NCBI RefSeq assembly: GCF_032854445.1
Contig: NC_088306.1
Span: forward strand, 12,395,386-12,459,385
Origin: Liolophura sinensis
Lineage: Eukaryota; Mollusca; Polyplacophora; Chitonida; Chitonidae
Length of the DNA: 64,000 nt
Direction: 5' to 3'
Below, in pieces: positions 1 to 11,455 of the stretch; within the stretch, counting starts at the first letter, position 1; each line of letters starts with the position of its first letter. A program made the translations under genes and the position numbers. Below the pieces are notes generated by a model that did not search any database, had not been told where the DNA came from, and worked only from the letters and a program-made list of their open reading frames with translations.

Positions 1-524
1 TGTTACAAGATCCTCCAACACAAGCTTGTGTTACATTTTATGGAGACATTAAGGTGAAACATGCTGCCGCATCGGGGATTAATCTACGTAAAATTCTCTG
101 TTGACATGTTTGTAGATAAAAAATTCAGCATTTATGTACTATTTTTTCACGCAAAAAAACGAGATATTCATTCACAAAATAGAGTGCCGTACTTAGTTTA
201 AGACCAAACTTGTTGTGGACATGCGCATTTTTATCTGTGCAACTACTGTTATCTCCCATTACAATATTTTCTTCTATTTTCACTCTACCTGTCAAGGTGA
301 AAACATCTAATATCAGTTCACGACGTAAAATGACCCGTGCTTGTGTTTGAACGCCACGAAATGCCGCTATTCATTTTCCATTAGCTTTTGTTGCTTTTTT
401 AAGCAAGGTGTCCTATTCAAAGTTATTATGTATATTTGTATGCACGCAGACTGTGGAGGAAAGAAATACGCCAAAACAACAGATCATGTATAATCCTAGA
501 GTAACAAAAACGGCAGATGGTCCT
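1..524. other. AT-rich unique sequence before the satellite
   Basis: No exon, tRNA or repeat unit that I can support is visible here. The stretch runs directly into the satellite array that starts near 525. Confidence 0.5.
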
Positions 525-1849
525 GACTGTTCACACCTTAAAGATGACAAGACCATGGATAGCCCACACGGTGCGTTTGTGGATCTACAGGCAGTTTACA
601 TCTTCGAAATGACAAGATCATGGATAGCCCAAACGGTGCGTTTGTGGATCTACAGGCAGTTTACACCTTCCGGATGACAAGATCATGGATAGTCCACACG
701 GTGCGTTTGTGGATCTGCAGACAGTTTACACCTTCGAGATGACAAGATCACGGGTAGCCCACACGGTGCGTTTGTGGATCTACAGGCAGTTTACACCTTT
801 GAGATGACAACATCATGGATAGCCCACACGGTGCGTTTCTGTATCTACAGACAGTTTACAACTTTGAAATGAGAAGATCATGGATAGCCCACACGGTGCG
901 TTTCTGTATCTACAGACAGTTTACACCTTCGAAATGACAAGATCATGGATAGTCAATACGGTGCGTTTGTGGATCTACAGGCAGTTTATACCTTCCGGAT
1001 GACAAGATCATGGATAGCCTACACGGTGTGTTTCTGGACCTACAGGCAGTTTACACCTTCGAGATGATAAGATCATGGATAGCCCAAACGGTGCGTTTGT
1101 GGATCTACAGACAGTTTACACCTTCGAGATGACAAGATCATGGAAAGCCCACACCGTGCGTTTGTGGATCTACATACAGTTTACACCTTCCGGATGACAA
1201 GATCATGGATAACCCACACCGTGTGTTTGTGGATCTACAGGCAGTTTACATCTTCGAAATGACAAGATCATGGATAGCCCAAACGGTGCGTTTGTGGATC
1301 TACAGACAGTTTACACCTTTGAGATGACAAGATCATGGCTAGCCCACACGGTGCGTTTGTGGATCTACAGACAGTTTACACCTTTGAGATGACAAGATCA
1401 TGGATAGTCCGCACGGTGCGTTTGTGGATCTACAGACAGTTTACACCTTCGAGATGACAAGATCATGGATAACCCACACGGTGTGTTTGTGGATCTACAG
1501 ACAGTTTACACCTTCGAGATGACAAGATCATGGATAGGCCAAACGGTGCGTTTGTGGATCTACAGACAGTTTACACCTTCGAGATGACTAGATCATGGAT
1601 AGGCCAAACGGTGCGTTTGTGGATCTACAGACAGTTTACACCTTCCGGATGACAAGATCATGGATAACCCACACGGTGTGTTTGTGGATCTACAGACAGT
1701 TTACACCTTCGAGATGACAAGATCATGGATAGGCCAAACGGTGCGTTTGTGGATCTACAGACAGTTTACACCTTTGAGATGACTAGATCATGGATAGCCC
1801 ACACGGTGCGTTTCTGGATCTACAGACAGTTTACACCTACAAGACAACA
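525..1849. repeat. 65-bp satellite array (about 20 monomers)
   Basis: A tandem array with a repeat period of 65 bp, measured from successive ATGACA starts at 609, 674 and 739. Each monomer contains GATCATGGATAGCCCACACG, then GGATCTACAG(A/G)CAGTTTACACCTTC. Copies differ by point changes (CGAG/CGGA/GAAA after CCTT, AAACGG/ACACGG). Because 65 is not a multiple of 3, the short ORFs crossing it are incidental. Confidence 0.93.
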
Positions 1850-3045
1850 GATACCCCAGATGATAATCTCCTGGATCTGTAGACAGTTTACACCTTCAAG
1901 TTGACAAGACAACAGATAGTCCAGATTGCCGCTAACGGATCTGCAGACAGTTTACATCTAAAAGCTGAGAAGACAACAGATAGCCCAGATGACACACTCC
2001 TGGATCTGTAGACAGTTTACACCTTCAAGTTGACAAGACAACAGATAGTCCAGATTGTCGCTAACGGATCTGCAGACAGTTTACACCTAGAAGCTGAGAA
2101 GACAACATATAGCCCAGATGATATGCTCCTGGATCTATAGACAGTCTACACCTTTAAAGTTGACAACACAACAGATAGTCCAGATTGCCGCTAACGGATC
2201 TGCAGACAGTTTACACCTAGAAGCTGAGAAGACAACATATAGCCCAGATGATATGCTCCTGGATCTATAGACAGTCTACACCTTTAAAGTTGACAACACA
2301 ACAGATAGTCCAGATTGCCGCTAACGGATCTGCAGACAGTTTACACCTAGAAGCTGAGAAGACAACATATAGCCCAGATGATATGCTCCTGGATCTATAG
2401 ACAGTCTACACCTTTAAAGTTGACAACACAACAGATAGTCCAGGTTGCCGCTAACGGATCTGCAGACAGTTTACATCTAAAAGCTGAGAAGACAACATAT
2501 AGCCCAGATGACACACTCCTGGATCTGTAGACAGTTTACACCTTCAAGTTGACAAGACAACAGATAGTCCAGATTGTCGCTAACGGATCTGCAGACAGTT
2601 TACACCTAGAAGCTGAGAAGACAACATATAGCCCAGATGATATGCTCCTGGATCTATAGACAGTCTACACCTTTAAAGTTGACAACACAACAGATAGTCC
2701 AGATTGCCGCTAACGGATCTGCAGACAGTTTACACCTAGAAGCTGAGAAGACAACATATAGCCCAGATGATATGCTCCTGGATCTATAGACAGTCTACAC
2801 CTTTAAAGTTGACAACACAACAGATAGTCCAGATTGTCGCTAACGGATCTGCAGGCAGTTTACACCTACAAGCGGAGAGGACAACATATAGCCCAGATGA
2901 TATGCTCCTGGATCTATAGACAGTCTATACCTTTAAAGTTGACAACACAACAGATAGTCCAGATTGCCGCTAACGGATCTGCAGACAGTTTACACCTACA
3001 AACGGAGAAGACAACATATAGACCAGATGATTGGATCTATAGACA
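1850..3045. repeat. 130-bp dimeric satellite, continuation of the 65-bp array
   Basis: Here the array changes to a repeat period of 130 bp, shown by CAGATTG(C/T)CGCTAACGG recurring at about 2051, 2181, 2311, 2441, 2571 and 2701. Both half-units keep the GGATCTryAGACAGT(T/C)TACACCT core of the upstream monomer, but one half has TCGCTAACGG and the other ATGATATGCTCCT. It therefore looks like a higher-order (dimer) repeat derived from the 65-bp monomer. Confidence 0.9.
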
Positions 3046-6000
3046 GCTTTCATATTTTATTTTCACTCTGGCGAAAATAACAACATAAATTGTGCTTGAA
3101 TGGTCATCAATGTTCCAGCAAATTATGTCATATTTAGCGAGTACATATAGCACCTAGATGCTTTTCATGAATCCTGTGAATGTTAGGATGACTTTACGTC
3201 AGAGTTTTCCCGAATTCAGAAACTAACACTGACAATACGTGGCTCTCGTACGTTGTCTTTTGTGTTGAAACTTTGTGTTAATTTTTAGGGGACATGGTTT
3301 TGGGCAATTTTCTTCTCGGGTTGTCTTCTTAGTGACTGGAGAGATTATCAGAGGTCACGGACATATTCCAGAAAAGGAAAGCAGATTTATGTGCAAAATA
3401 TAATGCAAAAACGGATAGCAAACCCAGTTACTTTCCAAGGTGTGCAAGAAATATTGAGTGAAAATGAAGTTAGCCTCTATATCTGAGGCAAGAATTGTCA
3501 CATTTTACGCTAATTGCATTATTCAAGCCTTCCGAAAGAGACCTAATGAATAGCACGATTGTGAGATATAGATTTAGTTCGGTCACACAGAGCGGCTGAT
3601 ATATAGCCACTTGACATCTTCACCGCAGTCAGCATGTTTTAGATTTATACCACTTAGGCGCCATAGTGCAGCACGGTAATGCCTGCAAGATTTATTGACT
3701 TGTTCTCGTCATGGATCGAGTGCCGGTAAATTGCACAACGACGGCCCAAAGCTTGGTGTGAAAAGGTTCACCTTTATCTGGACGTGCTTTGTGTTGGTGG
3801 ATCGACCGTGTGGGAAAACGAGAAAACCAAGAAGGCAATTGTACCCCGTCCCTCAACGGAATGCCTACAGAAATGATCGACACATCGATGTCTATATTCT
3901 CGCCAAAGCTCAAAGTGTCACTTAACGGTTTCATAACAACAGACATCTTAAGGCCCACGAAAACATCAAAGTTGTGATGTGAATGTGCGGAAGGTGTTTT
4001 TCTCATGTGAAAGACCCGGGATTTCTGAATGGAAGAGCCCTTTACATTTTGGTAATGTAATCGTTGGCTTAACCCTTGAAACGTTTGTGGTAACACGGAA
4101 CTGCATGAACGAACACAACTAAAAAATCGTTCTTTAAATTTGTTCTTGAAAAATTGCTTGCAAAAGTCCATGTTTTCAGACACGAGGTGTGCGTGCTTTC
4201 TTCTACTCCCAAACCCTCACCGGCTATGAGCGTTAGGCCAGGAGGTTTTCATGTACCCAGCGAGGTGTGACACCGTCACACTCTCCCACACTGCCCCCTC
4301 CCCTCCCCGCCCGCCCATGCTGTAGGCTGATACATTGTATTCTTGCAAAAACCAGCTACTGATGAACAACGCATCCCCGAGGTGTGGTCATTTTGCCTTG
4401 TTTCGATGTAATTGAACATCACTGCGTTTGTTTTTACCTTAGGTTGCTGAAACCTTTGTACCAAGGAGCATATAAGTTTGCATGAAACACTTGCATGAAT
4501 GACCTCAAAACCTGAGGTATGTTGTTCAAGGCCGAATGACACCGGCTTTGTGTGGCCACGTGTTATGATCTATTTCACAGTCGCCGCTATTCTGGTTTTG
4601 TTCTCCTAGCCAGAATCCTGTATATCGCACTCTGCTCTGTCAGTCTCTTCTATCTATGCTCTTACTCTGAAACCTCTCTGAGTGCAGCTTTACCTCATGA
4701 GGAATGTCTCGTACCTGGTGAGGTGAGGTAGATTCGATCCGGTATTGCTACACGCATAAACAAGTCTCCAGTCGTCCCCTTGATAGTGGGGTAAAACACC
4801 AATCATATCATTCAATGAATACAAAGGTAAAGAAGAAGGTTATAACAAATTTCAGTGTTGAAAAAATGAAATACCGCTGTTCTGTACACCATCCAGAACC
4901 CATGACATTCTGTGCAACATTACTTGTCTAAAGATTTCAGTGTCCTTATTGGCTACACGATATTCCATATACCCAGAAGTAAATGAATACTAAAGACTTA
5001 TTAGCACAATTTAAGTTATATCAAGTGCTTTATCAACTCCTTTGGAGAGCATCCAACGTGCTGTTTTTAAGCAAAATAATAGTTGGGACTCGGGAACCCC
5101 GTCAACGTCAAGTTTTTTATTTTATCTACCTGACCATGCTGCGCCGACACTGACGCCTAAGTCCCCTATCTTTTGTCTTTAACAACAGAGACACGACGGC
5201 GGCATACCAATGGCTGTCTTATGGTTCTCAAAGGCAGCCGAAGTCCAGGTGATCTCACTGTCTCCGCCCGATAACGGACGGAGACGCCGCCTGGGAATAT
5301 TCAAAGTCAGTGAGACATGGTAATTCGTTTAGAGAGGTTGAGACAACTGGTGTCAGCCATTTTATTCTCCTTGTACAAATCAAATAAAGCGACCGGGGAC
5401 CTTTACAAGCCAATACATTATTGAAGGAAATACCAACCACTTGCTGAACAGAAGAACATGCCAACATTTCAATATCGCCAGACGAAATTATCGGGAAAAT
5501 ATCGGTGGACTTCGGTTATGTGCAGGTCTGGTAGGTTTCCGGGCAATCCGTCCAGCTAGTCAGCGTGAAATACCATCCATGTGATAATGTCAAGATTACG
5601 AACATATCTGCCGGATTTCTTTGGACGATTTGTCAGCGGGCTAGTAACTTATAATGTGTGGTGGGAAAAATTGATGGGGAAAAAAACCATTGGCTTTATG
5701 TGAAATGCAAGCATCCTCTTTCATGTTATAATTTCTGCGTTCACGCCTGTTGGTTGAGGCATTTTCTACAATACTGTCATATAATCAAGTTCTTATCCAT
5801 TTCCATTAAAACTACGTAGTTCTGAACAATGCAGTTGTCCTTTGAAAACAACTTTGAAACAGGAAAAGAGAAACTCGGATATGTTCCGATTGTTGTTAAA
5901 GTACAAAGGTGACTGGTGTCAGGATGCTCTGGTGACACATGTATACCGGACAAAGTAAAGCCCCTCACATCAAATGGTCACTAAATATCTTCAGACCTGC

Positions 6001-6089
6001 ATTTGTTTGCAAAACAGTTTTAACAGAATACAGCTTAATGTAAACCACATGCAATGGAGCCATAACCACCCCGTTCTACACAGAAAATG
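3046..6089. other. Intergenic stretch, no supported gene
   Basis: The longest open frame is a 163-codon minus-strand frame at 3692-4183. It has no recognisable domain and no convincing splice or signal-peptide context. I see no RNA gene or mobile element with clear borders. Confidence 0.5.
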
Positions 6090-6097
6090 GCTGCCCT

Positions 6098-6157
6098 GTA
6101 CGCTGGCATGGACGCTGGCATGGACGCTGGCATGGAGGCTGGCATGGACGTTGGATA
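6098..6157. repeat. 12-bp minisatellite (GCTGGCATGGAC)n
   Basis: About five copies of a 12-bp unit, GCTGGCATGGAC, are present. They give a short in-frame WTLA repeat in one reading frame, which is not evidence for a protein. Confidence 0.85.
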
Positions 6158-6183
6158 AGGCATGGTAAGGCAGCAAACTATCG

Positions 6184-6375
6184 ACTAGATAAAAGTGTGC
6201 ACGCAATCATAACACAGATAAACAAAAAGTGTGACGTAGAATACTAAAGAAAAGTGTGTACGCAATCATAACAGAGATAAACAAAAAGAGTGACGTAGAA
6301 TGCACGACTAAAGAAAAGCGTGTACGCAATCATAACAGATAAACAAAAAGTGTGACGCAGTCTACAGATAAACGA
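6184..6375. repeat. About 60-bp tandem repeat, three copies
   Basis: Three imperfect copies of a unit starting GTGT(G/A)CACGCAATCATAACA and continuing with GATAAACAAAAAGTGTGACG. They lie directly before the 67-bp array and share the AAAGAAAAG/AACAAAAAG character with it. Confidence 0.85.
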
Positions 6376-7085
6376 CAAAAAGTGATCATGGGGTCACAAT
6401 AATGCTAAGGAAAAAATGTGGCATATTGCACAGAAGAACAAGGCAAAAAGTGATCATGAGATCACAATATTTATTTATTTATTTGATTGGTGTTTTACGC
6501 CGTACTCAAGAATATTTCACTTATACGACGGCGGCCAGCATTATGGTGGGTGGAAACCGGGCAGAGCCCGGGGGAAACCCACGACCATCCGCAGGTTACT
6601 GGAAGACCTTCCCACTTACGGTCAGAGAGGAAGCCAGCATGAGCTCACAGCGATCGCATTGGCGAGAGGCTCCTGGGTCATTACGCTGCGCTAGTACGGT
6701 AACCGACTGAGCCACGGAGGCCCCTAGGGATCACAATAGGGCTAAGGAACAAATGTGGCATATTACACGGAAGAACAAGACAAAAGTGATCATGGGATCA
6801 CAATAGGGCTAAGGAAAAAATGTGGTATATTGTACAGAAGAACAAGGCAAAAGTGATCATGGGATCACAATAGGGCTAAGGAAAAAATGTGGTATATTGT
6901 ACAGAAGAACAAGGCAAAAGTGATCATGGGATCACAATAGGGCTAAGGAAAAAATGTGGTATATTGTACAGAAGAACAAGGCAAAAGTGATCATGGGATC
7001 ACAATAGGGCTAAGGAAAAAATGTGGTATATTGTACAGAAGAACAAGGCAAAAGTGATCATGGGATCACAATAGGGCTAAGGTGT
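6376..7085. repeat. 67-bp tandem array, interrupted by a SINE
   Basis: Units contain GTGATCATGGGATCACAATA, GGGCTAAGG and GTGGTATATTGTACAGAAG. Successive TGATCATGGG starts at 6787, 6854, 6921, 6988 and 7055 give a period of 67 bp, and the last units are nearly identical. One or two older, more divergent units lie left of the inserted SINE at 6470-6728. Degenerate relatives continue to about 7490. Confidence 0.92.
6470..6728 (-). mobile_element. tRNA-derived SINE (family 1), full length, with TSD
   Basis: Read on the minus strand it begins GGGGCCTCCGTGGCTCAGTCGG (A-box-like head, split here only for description), has a B-box-like GAGCTCATGCTGG region after the tRNA part, a conserved body (CCGCCGTCGTATAAGTGAAA) and the tail GTAAAACACCAATCAAATAAA. 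It is flanked by the direct repeat GATCACAATA at 6460-6469 and 6729-6738, which is the target-site duplication. It is inserted inside a unit of the 67-bp minisatellite. Confidence 0.9.
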
Positions 7086-7589
7086 ATTACACGGAAGAAC
7101 AGGATAAAAGTGCACGTCTAATCCTGATAGAGCTAACCAGAAATTGTGACATTTTATACAGCAGGAGACAAAATTGTGCCTGTAATGAACATAGTTTATC
7201 TAAACATAGAGATTGGCTCCAAAATGATGGGACAGAACAAGATAAAAATATGCATCTAATCGAATTTATAGAAGATATCAGAATGTGTGTCACATTACAG
7301 AGAAGAACAAAAACTGAGCATCTAATCATCATGGGTTAAGGAAAAAGCTATTAAAAGGCCTGACATAAAAAGTCTATATTTAATCGCCTTAGAACAAAAC
7401 AGAAAGTGTGACATATTACACAGCAGGGCAAGGAAAAGTGTGTCCCTAATCGCCACAGAGCTTAACAGAAAGACAAAGAGGTTGTACGTTTCTGCTGTAG
7501 GCACTCTGAATCAGTATCACCTGTTTTACCACATCAGGACAGAAACACTACCACAATAATGAATAATACCCTTCCCACCTTTAGATTCC

Positions 7590-7870
7590 TGGGTCGAGTG
7601 ACACGTAAGACCTTAAAAGAGGAAGTTGTAACTCTCTCACTTGGTGTTCAATGTGAAGGGGATAATGCAACGACTGTTTGACCTGTATCAGTATAATGCC
7701 TCGGGCGGGACGGGTTACTTGCCTTCGGTAAGGCGTCTCAGTGAAGCAGCACTAGATAAAAGAGCAGTAAAAGAGGCACATTACTTGTACTCTAAGGATT
7801 TCTTTGTCATATGACTGAAAAATTGTTAAGTTCGACGTTAAATCCAAGCACTCACTCACTCACTCACTCC
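7590..7870 (+). mobile_element. SINE family 2, 5'-truncated copy
   Basis: The sequence from GACCTTAAAAGAGGAAGTTG through GCCTCGGGCGGGACGGGTTACTTGCC-like sequence to the tail GACGTTAAATCCAAGCACTCACT matches the other family-2 copies at 37.6-37.9 kb and 40.65-41.0 kb, which are in reverse orientation. The tRNA-like head is mostly missing. Confidence 0.8.
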
Positions 7871-8584
7871 CACCTTTAGACGTGACATGTTTACTTCGCG
7901 GGTAACAACAATCAAATGATAAAATTTGTCAGTCTGAAAGACTACCACCTGATTTATCGGATCGAACGTCCAATCTTTTACATCCTAAATACTTCCACGG
8001 AATATATTAACAAAATGTCATCATCTCCCCCGAGGAGTTACTGCTCATATGTATTCCGAGATCCATGCAGTGTTCAAACGTCTGCTGACTTCACCGCTCT
8101 ATTTGTTGTCTTGTTAGTTGATTAGACTCACGAAAGTAAGATATACTTACTATATTAGCCCCCAAATCTTCACATGGAAATATGTATTTTTAGATGCAGA
8201 TATGATTCACAGAATACTACTTTTGGAGCTAAAGCTTATATTTCCGTGTAGTATATCATCCTACCTTCCGAACGACCCAAAAACGTCTTTCAAAGATGAA
8301 AAGAACTTTCAAAATCAGAAACTGGTAACTTATGACTAAAGTTTGTTTAACAATTTGAGCACAACGTGAACGTAATTTCTTTCGCATCGATAAAATCAAA
8401 ACTGCTTCTGTCTCCGTAAATGACTGCCGATGTCAAAGCTGTAGACTTGTTGAACCCACTGACAATGTGAAACAGATTGTACTGAAGTTAGCACCCTTAT
8501 ATTTTTGTCTATCTGTAACATCGTGTCATGTTACGACGGGAAACCAATCTACAAAAAAATATAGACAGTAAACAGGGAAGATCG

Positions 8585-8685
8585 ATTAATTTATTTCATT
8601 GCTGTTTTACGCCGTATTCAAAAAGATTTCTCTGTTACGACGGCAGCTAGTATTGTAGTGGGAGAAAACCGGGCAGAGCGACATC
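8585..8685 (-). mobile_element. SINE family 1 fragment (3' part)
   Basis: TTTATTTCATTGCTGTTTTACGCCG followed by a diverged CTGTTACGACGGCAGCTAG and GGAGAAAACCGGGCAGAGC matches the tail and body of the family-1 SINE. It stops abruptly where the 49-bp array begins. Confidence 0.75.
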
Positions 8686-8699
8686 ACTGATATAGCTAG

Positions 8700-9470
8700 T
8701 GTTTGGTCATACGTAACCCGTCAAAAAGTCAGTCAGACATAACACGTGAGGTAAAGCCACGTGTCTCAGTGTCATAGTCGCTGAGACATAACCCGTGAAG
8801 TAAGGCTACACGTTTCAGTGTCCTTCGCGGGTTATGTCTGACCTCAGTGTGATAGTTGTTCAGACAAGACCCGTGAAGTAAGGCCACGTGTTTCAGCGCC
8901 ATAGTTGTTCAGACATAACCCGTGAAGTAAGGCCACGTGTTTCAGTGTCATAGTTGATCAGACATAACCCGTGGAGTAAGGCCACGTGTCTCAGTGTCAT
9001 AGTTGGTCAGACAAAACCCGTGAAATACGGCCACGTGTCTCAGTGTCACAGTTGTTCAGACATAACCCGTGAAGTAAGGCCACGTGCCTCAGTGTGATAG
9101 TTGGTCAGATATAGCCCGTGGAGTAAGGCCACTTGTTTCAGTGTCATAGTTGATCAGACATAACCCGTGGAGTAAGGCAACGTTTCTCATTGTCATAGTT
9201 GGTCAGACATAACCCGTGAAGTAATGCTACATGTTTCAGTGTCCTTCACGGGTTATGTCTGACCTCAATGTGATAGTTGTTCAGACAAGACCCGTGAAGT
9301 AAGGCCACGTGTTTCAGCGCCATAGTTGTTCAGACAAAACCCGTGAAGTAAGGCCATACTTGTTCAGACATAACCCGTGAAGTAAGGCCACGTGTCTCAA
9401 TGCCAAAGATGTTCAGACAAGACCCGTGAAGTAAGGCCACGCGTTTCAGTGCCATAGTTGTTCAGACCTC
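8700..9470. repeat. 49-bp minisatellite with internal inverted units
   Basis: About 15 units of GACATAACCCGTGAAGTAAG plus GCCACGTGTTTCAGTGTCATAGTTGTTCA-type sequence, with period 49 bp (ACCCGTG starts at 8918, 8967, 9016, 9065). Two places (about 8820 and 9240) carry the reverse complement, CTTC(G/A)CGGGTTATGTCTGA. There the single strand could form a hairpin with the neighbouring direct unit. Confidence 0.9.
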
Positions 9471-9479
9471 AAAATTGAT

Positions 9480-11455
9480 ATTAAAATGGTGAACTGTTTT
9501 TGTGTAGCAAATTTGTGTTCGCGGGTGTTGGACTATTGTCGAATTGATACCCAGATGCCCTGTTTTCACAGCGTTAGGTCCGTCCAGGACACATGTAAGA
9601 ACCTTAATTAGCTAATGTGTTGTGGAAACAACCATCGACGGCTCCCCAAAATTTATAGGACATCTCTCTAGAGACACTAATAGTTCTATTTCCATTAAGG
9701 CAAGCAGCTGATACTGTGCCTCACTGTGGTGAACATATCACCCTTACTTACTAAACTGGATATCTGAACCATGCGTAAGGTCGCCGTCTACGTTACCGTC
9801 TACGTTATGCATTAGTATCTACTTATGCCTGCTTCCAGTGTGCACGATGATATTAGAGCGTCAACAAGGCATCTTGGAACCGATGAAACGAGTGATATCC
9901 CTAATGGATTCACAGCCTATAAGACGAAATAACTCATTTGCTTAAGGTTTTAAGATCTGCATCATTTATGTGCTATACACTTTCACTGAAATACTGTATC
10001 TCGGCATGTGAGTATCTATAGAACCAGTGACAGAAATAACTTTCTGCACAGCCAAACTTTTACCATTTGAATCTGTGAGGTGTCGTAAGCGGTTTACAAT
10101 AAACCCTTACGCTCATAACATTCCCCAAAGTTTTTTTTGTGGCGTGAGGGATGCTTTAGTTGATTTCTCTGACAGTCTCATATATGTAGTATATGTTATA
10201 CCACGATTGTATATCTTTTAATTCATATATAGAATATTACCTGTCGTGTCGATGACATCAACATCATATAACAAACCGGGAGTCGAGTGGTTAAGTATGT
10301 ATGTGTGTATGCTTGGGGCTTAACGTCGTACTTAACAATGTTTTCAATTATATGACGATGAAGAACCTTGCTCTAACCTCTCAGTGCTGAGCACCAAGCG
10401 AGGCAGAAACAACTACCATTTTTAGTCTCGTGAAGTAAGGCTTCATCCCGGGTCTCCCAACTTCGGCCGAGTGGTTAAGATGCTTGTCGTTAGGTCACAC
10501 GTGGTTTAGGTTTAATCCCCGTCTTGGGCCGGTGGTCATTTTTCTTCCCCTTCAAAATGGTGTACCTGTACTTCACTTGTTGGAAATTTCGTCAGTCATT
10601 TGCCTTGGGCACTGCGGTTTCCTCCACCCATAAATCTGACCGCCAACATATAATTCACCCATTCACCCATTCGTTTGTTTCGGTCTACGTACTCTCTAGA
10701 TGTATTGCAAGCGCTAATCTTCGGAATGATCCACACATCAAGCACAAACGTTTTGTAATAGGTAGCGTGGATCCCCGGGGATGGTATAAGGGTATGTACA
10801 TGTGGTCAGCTTTACTCACTTTTCAGCCTGCTTCGATTAACCAAAAAAAACCGTAATCAAAGGGCTCATTCACCCTCTGCCTGCCATTTATTGTCTGTTA
10901 TTGAATTTGCCCTTGGGTGCCGCGAAATGACGTTCATCAGCGGGACCAGGAGAATCCGCAAGCGTGTAAAAACGATCAAATATTGACGGGATATAGCTGA
11001 GGTGGGTTTGCCCGCTAGGCTTACACTACACCGCTTTGTTTCGCTCGACGATCTGGAATCAGTCATTTCTTTGGCGTTATTACATATTAAAGCCTTGTAC
11101 ATGGAAGCCTTTTCAATCGCTCATCTCTTATTTATGACGTTCGCATTTTTCTGTGTCGAGATTTGTAAAAGACATTGCTAATCTTCTCAAGCCTGGAGGA
11201 CTTGCGAATGATTTTAACGAGTTTTACAATAGAAGAGAAAAGAATGGAACTTTTAGTCGGACCGGATGACACTTCCTTCCACCCACGATCCCCTAGCCAC
11301 AGGAACAACTTATTCACAATCCGCCTTATGAATGTATGACATATGAATGTATTTTCAACACAACACCTAATTAGACAATAGAACTGTCGATCATACTGTG
11401 ATTCAATGGCACTATCAGTGTTGTTGTCAATCAATCATAATTTTGTATATTTCAG
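9480..11455. other. Upstream flank of EF-hand gene; SINE remnants
   Basis: I looked here for the missing first exon of the EF-hand gene at 11456 and could not identify one. A minus-oriented SINE relative (GCTTAACGTCGTACTTAACAAT, then CACCAAGCGAGGCAGAAAC) lies at about 10310-10520, with tRNA-like GGCCGAGTGGTTAAGATG sequence beside it. These are mobile-element remnants and not tRNA genes. Confidence 0.5.

Noticed and set aside
3692-4183. 163-codon minus-strand frame
   Set aside because: No recognisable motif, signal peptide or splice evidence; short overlapping frames on the other strand. Likely chance.
8700-9470. CRISPR-like appearance of regularly spaced repeats (also 525-3045, 15755-16465, 56425-57365)
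   Set aside because: The units are contiguous tandem repeats without unique spacers, and the genome is eukaryotic.
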